From Streblospio benedicti (taxonomy: Eukaryota > Annelida > Polychaeta > Spionida > Spionidae), in NCBI GenBank assembly GCA_019095985.1, contig CM032661.1, positions 36,756,596-36,820,595 of the forward strand: 64,000 nt of DNA, in the 5' to 3' direction. Position 1 is the first letter of the stretch, and each line of letters begins with the position of its first letter. A program made the translations under genes and the position numbers. Positions 35,378 through 45,129 of the stretch are shown here, piece after piece. The notes beneath the pieces were generated by a model. The model did no database searches and was not told where the DNA came from. It saw only the letters and a program-made list of their open reading frames with translations.

Positions 35378-36628
35378 TTTTCTCAACAAATAAAACATAT
35401 ATTTTCAAAAGTTTTATAAATTACAAATAATTGCAAATATATAAAATAGGAACACATCAAGGCCTGATTGATACAATTACAAAAAATGCCAAATGTACAA
35501 TTCTACCTTTGAGACTAGTTTAGAGCTGTCGCGATTTATTTTGTTCAGCTGTAAATTGCATAATCATTAAACAGTGTGCTTGAAACAAGTATAAGGAGGT
35601 CATGTTTCCAGTTTATGTAATATACATTGTCATTTCATGAAAAACATGTTCAAACTAAATATAGAGTATAAATATGAATACAGAACAACGTAGATACAGG
35701 TGTAATATATAAAGGTATTAAAAATGAATCACATTTATCAATGAACTGATTTTAAACCATGTTTAAACATCACTTGTAGCATTTACTATGTACAATGTTT
35801 TTTTACTAATCACCTAACAATGAGATCTAAAATTGGTTATACCTGGAATGTTTTAATGACCTCATATAATATCCATGGCTATAATGATATGTATGCTTGT
35901 CTTATCAAAATCGCTGATTTCATTATCTGGGTCTATCCAGTTCCACATCGTCCTGGATCAGTCTTGGGGTAAGCACAGTGGAAATCAATATCATATTCTA
36001 ATCTGTATAACCATAACCAGAATAGCCTAAATTACTGCTAATGACATTCAGAGATTAACTAATTAGACTAATAAAATAATTAAATTTTCGTATAGTTAAT
36101 ATGATTTACTATACATTGGTGCTTTTACTAGGAATGTCTAAAGCTCACGCTCCTATATAATGATATGTGTGATTACTAACAACATGAAGCTATACAAAAC
36201 ATTTTCAACTACACTGTTCTGATTGATGACTGCGATTAAAGCTATACATATGTACATTTAGAGTATCTTACGTGCACTTCTTTTAAGCATGGTGAATAAA
36301 ACCATATAAACTTTATACAATGTTCGATGAATATCCACATGTTATATCACAAAGTGCGTATTCACATCACAGATCAGTAGTACATGTACCGAAATTCACA
36401 GAATTAAGTATTTAGAATTATTTTGACGGATACATAAATCATGATTTTTGTTCTCATTTTACAAACTCACAAATACCACATGTATTAAGCTGAGTCAGCC
36501 ATAACGCTGAACCCATCATGCTAATTCTAGAAATCATCCATATCATAGGATCCATTCTCAAACATTTGCACCCCTGAAGAAGATGCCACTTTTGATCTGC
36601 GTGGCAGTCGCCTGTGTGTGGACTGAGT

Positions 36629-37471
36629 CTATGAAGAAGTGGTAGAAAACTCATCAGAGGAGTCCTCTTCTTCCAGCCCCATTTCCTTGGCTGTTTCATT
36701 CTTCTCGACTTGGAACCTCATGAAGAGGTTGCCCTTGATGATACAAGTAACTGATTTCTCGATGGTGTCCACAGTCCAATTTTCGGCCAATCCCATACTC
36801 AGTCCACATGAAATAATCGAAGTTATATCTCCTTCTATACGCCGCAACCACGTGTCTTTTTTATAGGCATTGATAACGATTTGGCCTTTGAGGACACATG
36901 GCAAGTCAAACGACTTGCTGAACTGCTGCTCCTTCACAGTCATGGTGACCTTCACCTTACTCCTTTTCTTTGCCTTTATTCTCGAGCCGATTGTCCAAGT
37001 TATCTCCTCTTTCACTTCATCAATACTGCCCGTTTGACAAATTGCCATATAGCGGGGTAGTCCACTACCTTGTGTCTTTGGCAGTTCCAACTTCAAGCCT
37101 TGGTGACACAGGACCATGCCTGAGGTCACCCGTACAACAGCAGTTGACACTGTCTTACGCGTGTCTGTGACTGTGTATTCCTGTTCGAGGTCAGTATCGT
37201 TAGTGTGAACTGACGAATAGATCTTTACTATCTTAGGAGAACCATTATCTTTGTTCACATTGACATTATTGTTGTATTCTGGCTCTTGAGGTATAATCTT
37301 CACATTTCTCCAGTCGAACTCAAACCGCACATCGTTTAAATCAGGCGATTGGCCAGTCATTTTCCATATATCTTCAGCATATGCCTTCACTAGAACAGCT
37401 AAGTCTAGAGGCATGCCATTGTACGCATTTATTGTACCTTCCATACGAGTTCTTGAAGATCCACAACCCAT
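36629..37471 (-). CDS. Aerolysin/ETX-MTX2-like protein with MGCxxS lipid anchor, gene A
   Basis: Single-exon frame of 280 residues. It begins MGCGSS: Gly2 and Ser6 fit the N-myristoylation signal and Cys3 a palmitoylation site, so the protein should sit on the cytosolic face of membranes, not be secreted; no signal peptide is present. Residues 20-60 are a helical and strand region. Residues 80-205 have the alternating Ser/Thr/Val strands of the aerolysin/ETX-MTX2 fold (TDLEQEYTVTDTRKTVSTAV; EVKEEITWTIGSRIKAKKRS), followed by a region ending GNLFMRFQVEKNETA and an acidic tail LEEEDSSDE. Known members form beta-barrel pores, but many animal ones have other or unknown roles. It appears whole. 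Kozak context GAAGAATGG. The paralogue in unit B has a longer tail. Family assignment rests on pattern, not on a search. Confidence 0.7.
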   Translation of the reverse strand: MGCGSSRTRMEGTINAYNGMPLDLAVLVKAYAEDIWKMTGQSPDLNDVRFEFDWRNVKIIPQEPEYNNNVNVNKDNGSPKIVKIYSSVHTNDTDLEQEYTVTDTRKTVSTAVVRVTSGMVLCHQGLKLELPKTQGSGLPRYMAICQTGSIDEVKEEITWTIGSRIKAKKRSKVKVTMTVKEQQFSKSFDLPCVLKGQIVINAYKKDTWLRRIEGDITSIISCGLSMGLAENWTVDTIEKSVTCIIKGNLFMRFQVEKNETAKEMGLEEEDSSDEFSTTSS

Positions 37472-37655
37472 TCTTCAGCCGTTTGTTGATATATTATATC
37501 TTCTAAGTCTAAAATAAGTCTCAATACGTCGATGCAGCAGTGTATTTATTCCAAAGAACTTGAAATTCAATTATATCTACACTCTATCCGTACTATTTTT
37601 AACGTGTACCTCCAACGTAGACCTAAGTCTTATGAACTTTGTGGTTAGGTGGATG

Positions 37656-37666
37656 TATTTATATGA
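37656..37666 (-). promoter_or_regulatory. TATA box of gene A
   Basis: CATATAAATAC on the minus strand about 190 bp before the start codon, inside a block conserved between both units. Transcription should start about 30 bp downstream, near 37,630. Confidence 0.6.
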
Positions 37667-37671
37667 GCCTG

Positions 37672-37684
37672 GAATCTTCAAGAA
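37672..37684. promoter_or_regulatory. Heat-shock element, three perfect units (gene A)
   Basis: GAAtcTTCaaGAA fits nGAAnnTTCnnGAAn exactly and ends 6 bp from the TATA box. Three alternating units are the minimum for binding a heat-shock-factor trimer. The site is mostly kept in unit B. Confidence 0.5.
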
Positions 37685-37891
37685 TGATAGGTAAGCACAT
37701 TCTTTAATGCTGATGCAACTGCTAATATGCGTCGAATTTAAAGACAAAAATTATACCCAATTGTGAACGCAAGTGCATTACTCATCATGTTTCATAACCA
37801 TCAAAACCACTTCAATCAACACAGGTAACACATAACTGTACGCACAACGCATAGCTTAGTCTATGCATAAAAAATCAATACCATAATGACG

Positions 37892-38097
37892 TAGGCACAT
37901 CCAGGGGCGCAGGAGCGCGCGCCCCCCTTTTCCCACCAAAAAATTTCATTTTTATAGTTTTTTTTACATGTCTGCCATCGAACGCGCGTACGAAAGTCAT
38001 GAAAATCATAAAAACACCCTATGAAAATTAAGTATCTTGGTGGGAAAAAATGGGGGGGGGGGCGCCCGCTACGCCCCCCTCCCCCTGGATCTGCCTA
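37892..38097. mobile_element. MITE-like element in unit A
   Basis: Inverted ends TAGGCACATCCAGGGG / CCCCTGGATCTGCCTA, with G- and C-rich subterminal arms and a central ATTTCATTTTTATAG region, form a long imperfect hairpin of about 206 bp. Same family as the element at 41,712 in unit B. Confidence 0.7.
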
Positions 38098-38514
38098 TGA
38101 CATGTATATACATTTCAATCTAAATCGTGACAGAAGTCTATTGTTAGAATGGATATTAACATCCACTGTTCATGGCAACAGCACGTGGCTGACTGGGGAA
38201 GTACGCCAGATTTGGTTTCGGTTTCGATAGTGTAGTGCGAATTGTCTGATTTCTCCAGTGTGCTGTTTTCTATTCGTGATTACATCTTGGTACATTTATA
38301 TGTAGAGTAAAAGCAGTAACGTCACATGGCTACAACCATGACTACTAGCCTGGTTATATAGTGCATATAGACTCCATATAGGTAATGATGACGAATGGTT
38401 TATAATAACATGAAAAGGGTTGGCCTAAATATGTGTTTGTAGCATTAAAATACCGACGTACAATGGAGTGCTCCGTTTGAAATGGAAATGACACAAAAAG
38501 AAGATTTTGAACAC

Positions 38515-38520
38515 TTTATT
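38515..38520 (-). terminator. Poly(A) signal of aerolysin-like gene B
   Basis: AATAAA on the minus strand about 1.17 kb past the stop, positionally equivalent to the signal in unit A. Confidence 0.5.
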
Positions 38521-39688
38521 TTTTCTCAACAAATAAAAACATATTTTCAAAAGTTTTATAAATTACAAATAATTGCAAGTATATAAAATAGCAAGACATC
38601 AAAACCTAATTGATACAAATACAAAAATGTGAAATGTACAAGTTTACCTTTGAGATTAGAATTGAGCAGTGGCGATATATTTTGTTCAACTGAAAATTGC
38701 ATAACCATTAATCAGTGTGCTTGAAACAAGTATAAAGAGGTCATGTTTGCAGTTTATGTAATATACATTGTCATTTCATGAATAAAATGTACAAACTAAA
38801 TATAGAGTATAAAAATAAATACAGAACAACTACTAGAGTAAACAAATATATAAACGTGATATAGATATAAATGTATCAGGATCAAATCCGCTTAAACTAT
38901 ACAATAACACTTAATATAAGACAAATGTAGATACAAGTGTAATATATAAAGGTATTAAAATGAATCACATATATTGATGAACCGATTTAAAACCATGTTC
39001 GAACATCATTTGTGGCAGTTACTATGTACAGTATTTTTTTACTAATCACTAAACAATGAGATCCAAAATTGGTTATACCTGGAATGTGTTTATGACCTCA
39101 TATAATATCCATGGCTATAATGATATGTATGTCTGTCTTATCAAAATCCCTGATTTAATAATCTGTATCTATCCAGTTCCACGTCGTCATTGATCAGTTA
39201 TGGAGTAAGTACAGTGGGAACCAATATCATATTCTAACCTGTATAACCATAACCAGAATAGCCTAAATTACTATTAAGGATTCAGGGAGGCTTACAATAA
39301 GTAACTAACTAATTAAACTTATAAAACAAATATATTTCCGTATACTCATATAGTTTATATGATTTAATGCACATTGGTGAATTTACTAGTAAGAATGTTT
39401 ACCTGCGCGAGAGATTATATATAACAACTTAAAGTTACAAATGTACATGGTTAATAACCTTTATACTTTATACTTTATACAAAGTTCTATGAATATCAAC
39501 ATTATGTAATATAAAGTGCCGGTTCAGATCTATGTGTGGATTGCGTGCACTGCTACAGGAGATCAGTAATACCACGCATTCACTAAACTAGCGTGATTTT
39601 GAACGTGTTTTTCCATGAATTATATAAATATGAATTTCTCACTTATCCTCCTTGTAAGTGAAAGTGTCAGTCATATTGTACTTTCAAA

Positions 39689-40657
39689 TCAGGCTAATTC
39701 TAACTCATTAATATCATACGATCGATTCTCGTACACTTGGACTCCACTACTCGATGCAATCGTGGACCTCCGTGAAGAACTAGCCTTGGAAGGTCGCCGC
39801 TGGGTGGACTGAGTAGTGTCTGTGCAATAGTCAGAATCCTCCTCGTCCAGAGGCATTTCCGTGGCAGTCTCTCGTTTCTCCACTTGGAACCTCATGAGGA
39901 GGTTCCCCTTGATGGTGCAAATGGCTTTTGTACCCTCAATAGACCAGGTCTCTGCCAGCCCCCGATTTTTTGCAAACGCGATGATTTCGTGGATCATTCC
40001 GTGCATGTTGGTTATTTGCTTGTTATTGTCCTTTCGTAGTACGTTTATAGTAATTTTGCCTTTCAAGACAGACTCCAGTATAAATCCAGTACTATACTGG
40101 ATCTCCTTCACAGACATTTCGATTTTCACTTTGCTTCTTTCCTTGGCTCTGATTTTGGAGCCAATAGTCCAAGTGATCTCTTCTTTTACCTCTTCTACGC
40201 CATCTGCTTTGCAGATCGTCATACTTTTGGGTAAAGAAGAGTTCTTCAGCTTGGGGGAGTCTTTCTCATTGGGAAGTTCTAACTTTACATCTTGGCCAGA
40301 CACGGTCAGTCCTTGCTTGACTCGTACCACTGCGGATGAGGTGGTTTTGCGAGTATCTGAAACCGTGTACTCTTGCTCTAAGTCTGTCCTATTCTCCTGA
40401 ATAGACGTGTAGATCTGGAGGGTACGCGGTGATGCATTGTCACTAACAGAGGTACCGTAAGTGGGTTTTTTGGATAGTATTTTCATTTTCTTCCAATCGA
40501 CTTGAAAGTGTACCTTTCCAAGACTTGGTGAACCAATGGGCTTTGTCTTTTTATATAGGTATTTAGAATATTCTTCAACGAGCAGGTCTAAATCCAAAGG
40601 CCCGTCACTATCCGAGAGAACCTTCTGCATGTTCGAAGTTGAAGCTGCACAGCCCAT
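39689..40657 (-). CDS. Aerolysin/ETX-MTX2-like protein with MGCxxS lipid anchor, gene B
   Basis: Single-exon frame of 322 residues. I chose the start at 40,657 (MGCAAS) over an ATG 42 bp upstream because it aligns with gene A and restores the myristoylation/palmitoylation motif (Gly2, Cys3, Ser6). Residues 50-210 align with gene A: TDLEQEYTVSDTRKTTSSAV, EVKEEITWTIGSKIRAKERS, then GNLLMRFQVEKRETATEM. About half of the aligned residues are identical by eye. After the acidic DEEDS the protein has a basic Ser-rich tail with RRPS and RRST (PKA-type sites) and ends NELELA. It is expected at the inner face of membranes. It appears whole. A pore-forming role is possible by fold but not shown. Confidence 0.7.
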   Translation of the reverse strand: MGCAASTSNMQKVLSDSDGPLDLDLLVEEYSKYLYKKTKPIGSPSLGKVHFQVDWKKMKILSKKPTYGTSVSDNASPRTLQIYTSIQENRTDLEQEYTVSDTRKTTSSAVVRVKQGLTVSGQDVKLELPNEKDSPKLKNSSLPKSMTICKADGVEEVKEEITWTIGSKIRAKERSKVKIEMSVKEIQYSTGFILESVLKGKITINVLRKDNNKQITNMHGMIHEIIAFAKNRGLAETWSIEGTKAICTIKGNLLMRFQVEKRETATEMPLDEEDSDYCTDTTQSTQRRPSKASSSRRSTIASSSGVQVYENRSYDINELELA

Positions 40658-40846
40658 CTTCGTTTTGACAATTATAATCAGCTTATTGGTTTTCCACACG
40701 TATCCACTCTTATCAATATAATTAATAAATGTCTATGACTATAGTGAACACTCTATCCCAAAACTGATTCGTATTTCTTGTGTATTGTTCGGAGTATCCT
40801 GCTAAGAAGACACAAGTCTCTTTAAACTTTGTAACCAGATCAACTG

Positions 40847-40857
40847 TATTTATATGA
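40847..40857 (-). promoter_or_regulatory. TATA box of gene B
   Basis: CATATAAATAC on the minus strand about 190 bp before the start codon, in the block conserved with unit A. The expected start of transcription is near 40,820. Confidence 0.6.
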
Positions 40858-40862
40858 GCCTA

Positions 40863-40875
40863 GAATCTTCAAAAA
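40863..40875. promoter_or_regulatory. Heat-shock-element-like motif of gene B
   Basis: GAAtcTTCaaAAA: two perfect units and one with a single mismatch, at the same distance from the TATA box as in gene A. It is probably weaker than the gene A site. Confidence 0.4.
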
Positions 40876-41711
40876 TGATAGGTAAGCACATTAGTCAGCA
40901 ATTTCCCGGGGATTCCCAAACCCCGAGAAATCTGGCCATGGAAAGCTCTACAGTCATTCAATTTGAGAGGTAACACAATTATACGCAGTTCAACAGGTGC
41001 ACAGTAAGCTCTTTGAAAAAGGACCATGATTTTTTTAATGGGCTCTATTTTTATTGAACTTGAAAAATATGTTCTACAAATGTAAATGCTAAAAACAGTT
41101 AACTGGGATTGAATATTCTTGATTTTTTTCACGCGTGATAATTGTATAATTGATTAAAACTGTATGAATGCAATCCAATTGTGTTAAAATGTAAGTATAA
41201 TGCTCAATAATGCGTTGTAAGATAGATCAACTATATAGAAAAAATAACAGAACACAAGCTCATGAAAGCAAGATTAATGAGCGAACCATTTTAAAACGCA
41301 TTACTACCCCGTGACTCATAATACACGTTGCATTACGTTGTAGAATCATTAATATTAATACATATTAAAATCAGACACTCACGTCCCACCCATGCTTACA
41401 TTCATCTTGGGGAATTTTGATAGTATTGGTTTCTAGTTCGGTAATAAACATGGAATGGCTGTGCGCGTGCCTGTGTTATGCTTTCTTTGGGACAATTCCA
41501 TTCGTTTCAAAACAATGCTTCTTTTAGTGAACATATTTAACCATCTATTGTAATATTAAATAAAATAAATAACTTGATTAATTGCAAGTTCAGTCAGAGT
41601 GAATGTAAATGAATTTGATGGGCATGTGCATAACGATAGCAGTAGCACTTCATGTCCGAATACAGGTAATTATTTTGTTAATGTAGATGGTACAAAATGA
41701 GTCATCTGCAA

Positions 41712-41872
41712 TGGCAGATCCAGGTTTTTGGAAGGGGGTGGCGCACGTAGGGGATTTCATGGGTTTCGCACGCGCGATTGATGGAGGACGTGTAAAAAAA
41801 ACTATGAAAATGAAGTACTTTGGTGGGGAAAGGGGGGCGCCCACTACGCCCCCCCCCCCCTGGTTCTGCCTA
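41712..41872. mobile_element. MITE-like element in unit B
   Basis: TGGCAGATCCAGG at the left and CCTGGTTCTGCCTA at the right, with GGGGCGCCCACTACGCCCC near the right end. The flank to the right (TTTCAATCTAAATCGTGACAG) is shared with unit A, so the insertion predates the duplication. Confidence 0.7.
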
Positions 41873-42056
41873 CGACATTTCAATCTAAATCGTGACAGAA
41901 TTCGATTGTTAGGATTGAAATTAAAATCTACTGTTGATAGCAACTGCACGTGGCTAGCTGGGGAAGTACGCCAGATTTGGTTTCGGTTTCGATAGTGTAG
42001 CGGGAATTGTCTGACTTCTATTCTCCAGTGTGCTGTTTTCTATTCGTGATTACATC

Positions 42057-43004
42057 AGACACTTCTAACTTCGTAACGTACTCTAATATCAATGTGGTTA
42101 TGTAAGACGTTATCATTTCATTTACACATTTAGGTGCGTTCTATGTACAGTGGGGTCAATATGAATGACTCACTCATTATTCCTTGCCAAATATGAATCA
42201 GGTTTAGGTCAGCAAGCACGTAAAAAAATCATTTATTTTATTTTGATTTGTTATGGGTTTTAATTGACAACTCAGACTAGACTATATACATCATACAAAC
42301 AAGCAATCCGTGCTATCAATCCATGAAATAATACAACGAATGATAAAGTTATTGTATTTATGTTCGAAGTTATTTCAAATAAGTTAACTTATAATCGGTA
42401 ATTTCATTCCTTTCATAAGAGGTACGTCTCAAGTCTACTAGCAGGAGAAACTGTTATAATGTGAATGTGCTTTTTTTTAAATATAGCACGCACATATTTT
42501 CTCTATTTATAAGAGAGTCATACAGTTTTCAATTCCTATAGATGGCTTAATGATTATTACCAATGATCACAATAGATACCACTAATCACCCACTCTTTAA
42601 GTCTTTATTCATGTATAGCTAGCTTTAAACTGCGCTACGAGTAAAATACACGTATAGATAGAAGAAAAAATAATAATTTAAATAAGTGAATAACGTTACT
42701 TCTTTAATTATGAAATGACTAAAGAATTTTATACGTATATTTTAGGGAAACTCTTTTTAACATACAAAATTGTGTAATAGATTATATTGACATTTACAAT
42801 TCCATGCGCATTGTTTTGGCATGTTTGGAAAGGTAGCTTTCAAATTCTTATATAACATCATGAATGAATGAACCCAAGATGCTAGAAGGGGAAAATGTTG
42901 TTTCACTATCAGATGTTTTGTCTTTGATTCAGTGTGTGCATGTTATCTGGCTCAGTCTGACCATCACTGACGTCCATCAAATGTTATCAGTGACTTTGTA
43001 CACT
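42057..43004. other. Intergenic AT-rich stretch
   Basis: I see no feature beyond simple AT-rich sequence. Confidence 0.5.
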
Positions 43005-43285
43005 TCTTCTTCTTTTAAATAATCCTAGCACTCAATAATGAGTATGATTAGGATGAGGTTGCGTTGCACGGCGAGTGCAAGGTACAGTTAATGAAAAGAT
43101 TTTAATCTATCTTTAAAAGTGTCAAGTGTTGGGCTGGTGACTATGTTATCAGTAAGTGAATTCCAATCAACTATGGTCCTAGGGAAAAAAGAATATTTGT
43201 AAATGTCAGTGTGCACTCTGAGTTGGTCAAGTCTCACTGATTCCCGTTCGATATTCGGAACTGTCTGATCCTAGCTTTATCAACC
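43005..43285 (-). mobile_element. LINE 3'-end fragment
   Basis: On the minus strand the frame reads RLDQLRVHTDIYKYSFFPRT then IVDWNSLTDNIVTSPTLDTF, the very common C-terminus of non-LTR retrotransposon polymerases (FFPRTI.DWNSL). The coding part ends at about 43,107; about 100 bp of 3'UTR with an AAGAAGAAG tail follows. The rest of the element is absent. Confidence 0.7.
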
Positions 43286-43289
43286 ATGT

Positions 43290-44721
43290 ATGGTATGCTT
43301 TGAAGTAGCAAAACGCGCGTACGGAATGTCAACCCATTCAGTGCAATATTTGTATGTTCAACAGCCTGAGGCGTTTGGGAAACATATAATGTCATTTAGT
43401 CAACACTGGAGTCTTGCTGAGGCTTTCGCTCGTATTTACCACCTTGTTACTCTTCATGTGCGATGTGTGATTTGTGATATGTGATCAGAAAAAATACAAC
43501 AATTCATATTTGCAAAATGCACTTGGCAATGTATTGACCGAGAATTTGTAGGTTCAAATCGAACGGTGTAAAGATTGCTGGCATGGACATTGATTCTTTT
43601 TTCAGATTAATTATTATCAAGCAAGTGGATATCACTTCACTGCTATTCACACCTGCGTCCTTTATAACCATGTTAAATCCATGTGTTTTGTTGTAAAATA
43701 TACATTTAAATTAACTAAAGCAGCCTAATGTCTATATTAAACTTGATTTAAAGTATAGACATACGATCAACCATACGTTTGCATATAAAAAAGAAATGTC
43801 ATGTGTTAATTAGTTTTCAACTAACGTTACTGTGTTGAGACTTGTCCACACTTCCGCCAACAACAAAACCTCTTTTATTCTCCCCAATAATCCCGAAGCA
43901 CTTGGCCAAGAAAGTCAAAAGACAGCGTAAAAGATCCAGGTCACAGGTCATTTACCAAAAGCCAGGGGTCATAAGATCACGTGACGCTGCTGAATAGACT
44001 GTCCTGGGGCATCTACGCCGGGGCAGAATCAATCCTTTGACCCGAGAATTTTGTTTACACACAAATTAATTACGTGGGCTTAGGGCATAAACAAAACGCA
44101 CGGCGGCGCGCTCTTTGAAGCGGCGGCCGCGTTCCCAGCAAGTTGGGAGCGAATCTCGACTTCAAGAACGGTAATTTACCGCGTGAATATGACTTATCCA
44201 AACACGGTGAACAATCTTGTATGGTAGTTGACGTGTAGCGCCGAATGATCGCTGTGTCAACATTTTTCTTAAGCGGTTGGTCGTAAAGTGATACAGCAAT
44301 TATTGCGCCCATTTCAAAGGCAGGCCGAGTTATGATCGTTGTAACGCCGAATGCAAACATGGCAGACGATAAAAGACTCGACCACGTGCGCTGCCTCAGA
44401 TGTGGTTCTCGGGAAGGTCAAACTGTGCACGTAGCCTCCGTGCTCGTATAAGTGCATTGACGGCCTTCGTCTCTTCACCAACGCACCCCAAATCGCCACC
44501 CCGGGTGTAGTCTTTCACGCCCCAGCCCCGACCATGGAAAGAATTACGGTTTTTGTTAAGACAACACCCATGATGGTCAATATAACTGCATGTATTAAGC
44601 AGTGCTCAGTGAATATGGCAATATTGGCCTACACGCCATCGTTTGGCTAGTGGTCTTGTAAAACCTACCGTATGTGACTATAGACGCATGTAAATTCTTC
44701 CTTTATACCACTGTACAACCA
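43290..44721. other. Intergenic with an island at 43,850-44,560
   Basis: The island is of mixed composition (CATCTACGCCGGGGC, CGGCGGCGCGCTC, CACGTGCGCTG) between AT-rich flanks; a candidate regulatory region. No exon is supported. Confidence 0.4.
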
Positions 44722-44722
44722 C

Positions 44723-44828
44723 TGACAGATCCAGGATTTCAGAAAAAGGGTGGGGGGGCACACTGAGAGATGTCAAACATGTGCACCCAGTGGAAATCAA
44801 ATATTTTGATGGGGAAATAGACATCTTC
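44723..44828. mobile_element. Degenerate MITE-like element
   Basis: TGACAGATCCAGGATTTC at the left and GGAAATCAAATATTTTGATG near the right match the element at 18,791 (GGCAGATCCAGG...AAATCAAATATTTGGGG). The right terminus is degraded. Confidence 0.5.
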
Positions 44829-44990
44829 TTCTGTCCGTGTACAACCGTCATAAAAACACCAAGAAAAACACCAAGAAAAGCGCATTCTCACACTCAGACA
44901 AAGAACCCTACAGATGCAACAGTCGGACAACGAGCCCCGCTCGCACGTGGCCTGTTGAACGCGGGGTTTGCACAGTCCAGCCGAGCTTAC

Positions 44991-45087
44991 GGTCCGAGCA
45001 CGGTCCGGTGGCCCCGACACTGAGACGGCGTTGTTGCCCGACACGGTGATGTTTTCGTAGGCCGTGTAGGTAACACTTTTTTTCAAA
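44991..45087 (-). CDS. Possible isolated exon, unrecognised
   Basis: On the minus strand, between acceptor CCATTGCAG and donor ACC|GTAAGC, 97 nt encode LKKSVTYTAYENITVSGNNA then VSVSGPPDRART, with strongly GC-ending codons unlike the neighbourhood. This may be an exon of an extracellular-type protein or a remnant. No partner exon is visible. Confidence 0.22.
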
Positions 45088-45129
45088 CTGCAATGGCGTT
45101 TACAGATGAGCAGTAACAATGTTGCTTTT

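Larger units (their letters stand above)
35151..38283. repeat. Tandem segmental duplication, unit A
   Basis: Unit A (3,133 bp) runs from ATCTTGGTAC at 35,151 to the end of GTGATTAC before 38,284. It contains a 3' flank, one aerolysin-like gene, its promoter, an inverted-repeat element and a short right flank. Unit B (38,284-42,056) has the same order. The outer parts are close to 90 % alike by eye; the gene is far less so. Confidence 0.85.
38284..42056. repeat. Tandem segmental duplication, unit B
   Basis: Unit B (3,773 bp) repeats the order of unit A. It is longer by about 95 bp in the 3' flank (near 38,830-38,930) and about 600 bp between promoter and inverted-repeat element. Confidence 0.85.

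Noticed and set aside
40658-40699. Upstream ATG of aerolysin-like gene B (14 residues longer)
   Set aside because: The extension is not shared with gene A and would hide the MGCxxS lipid-anchor motif that both genes keep.
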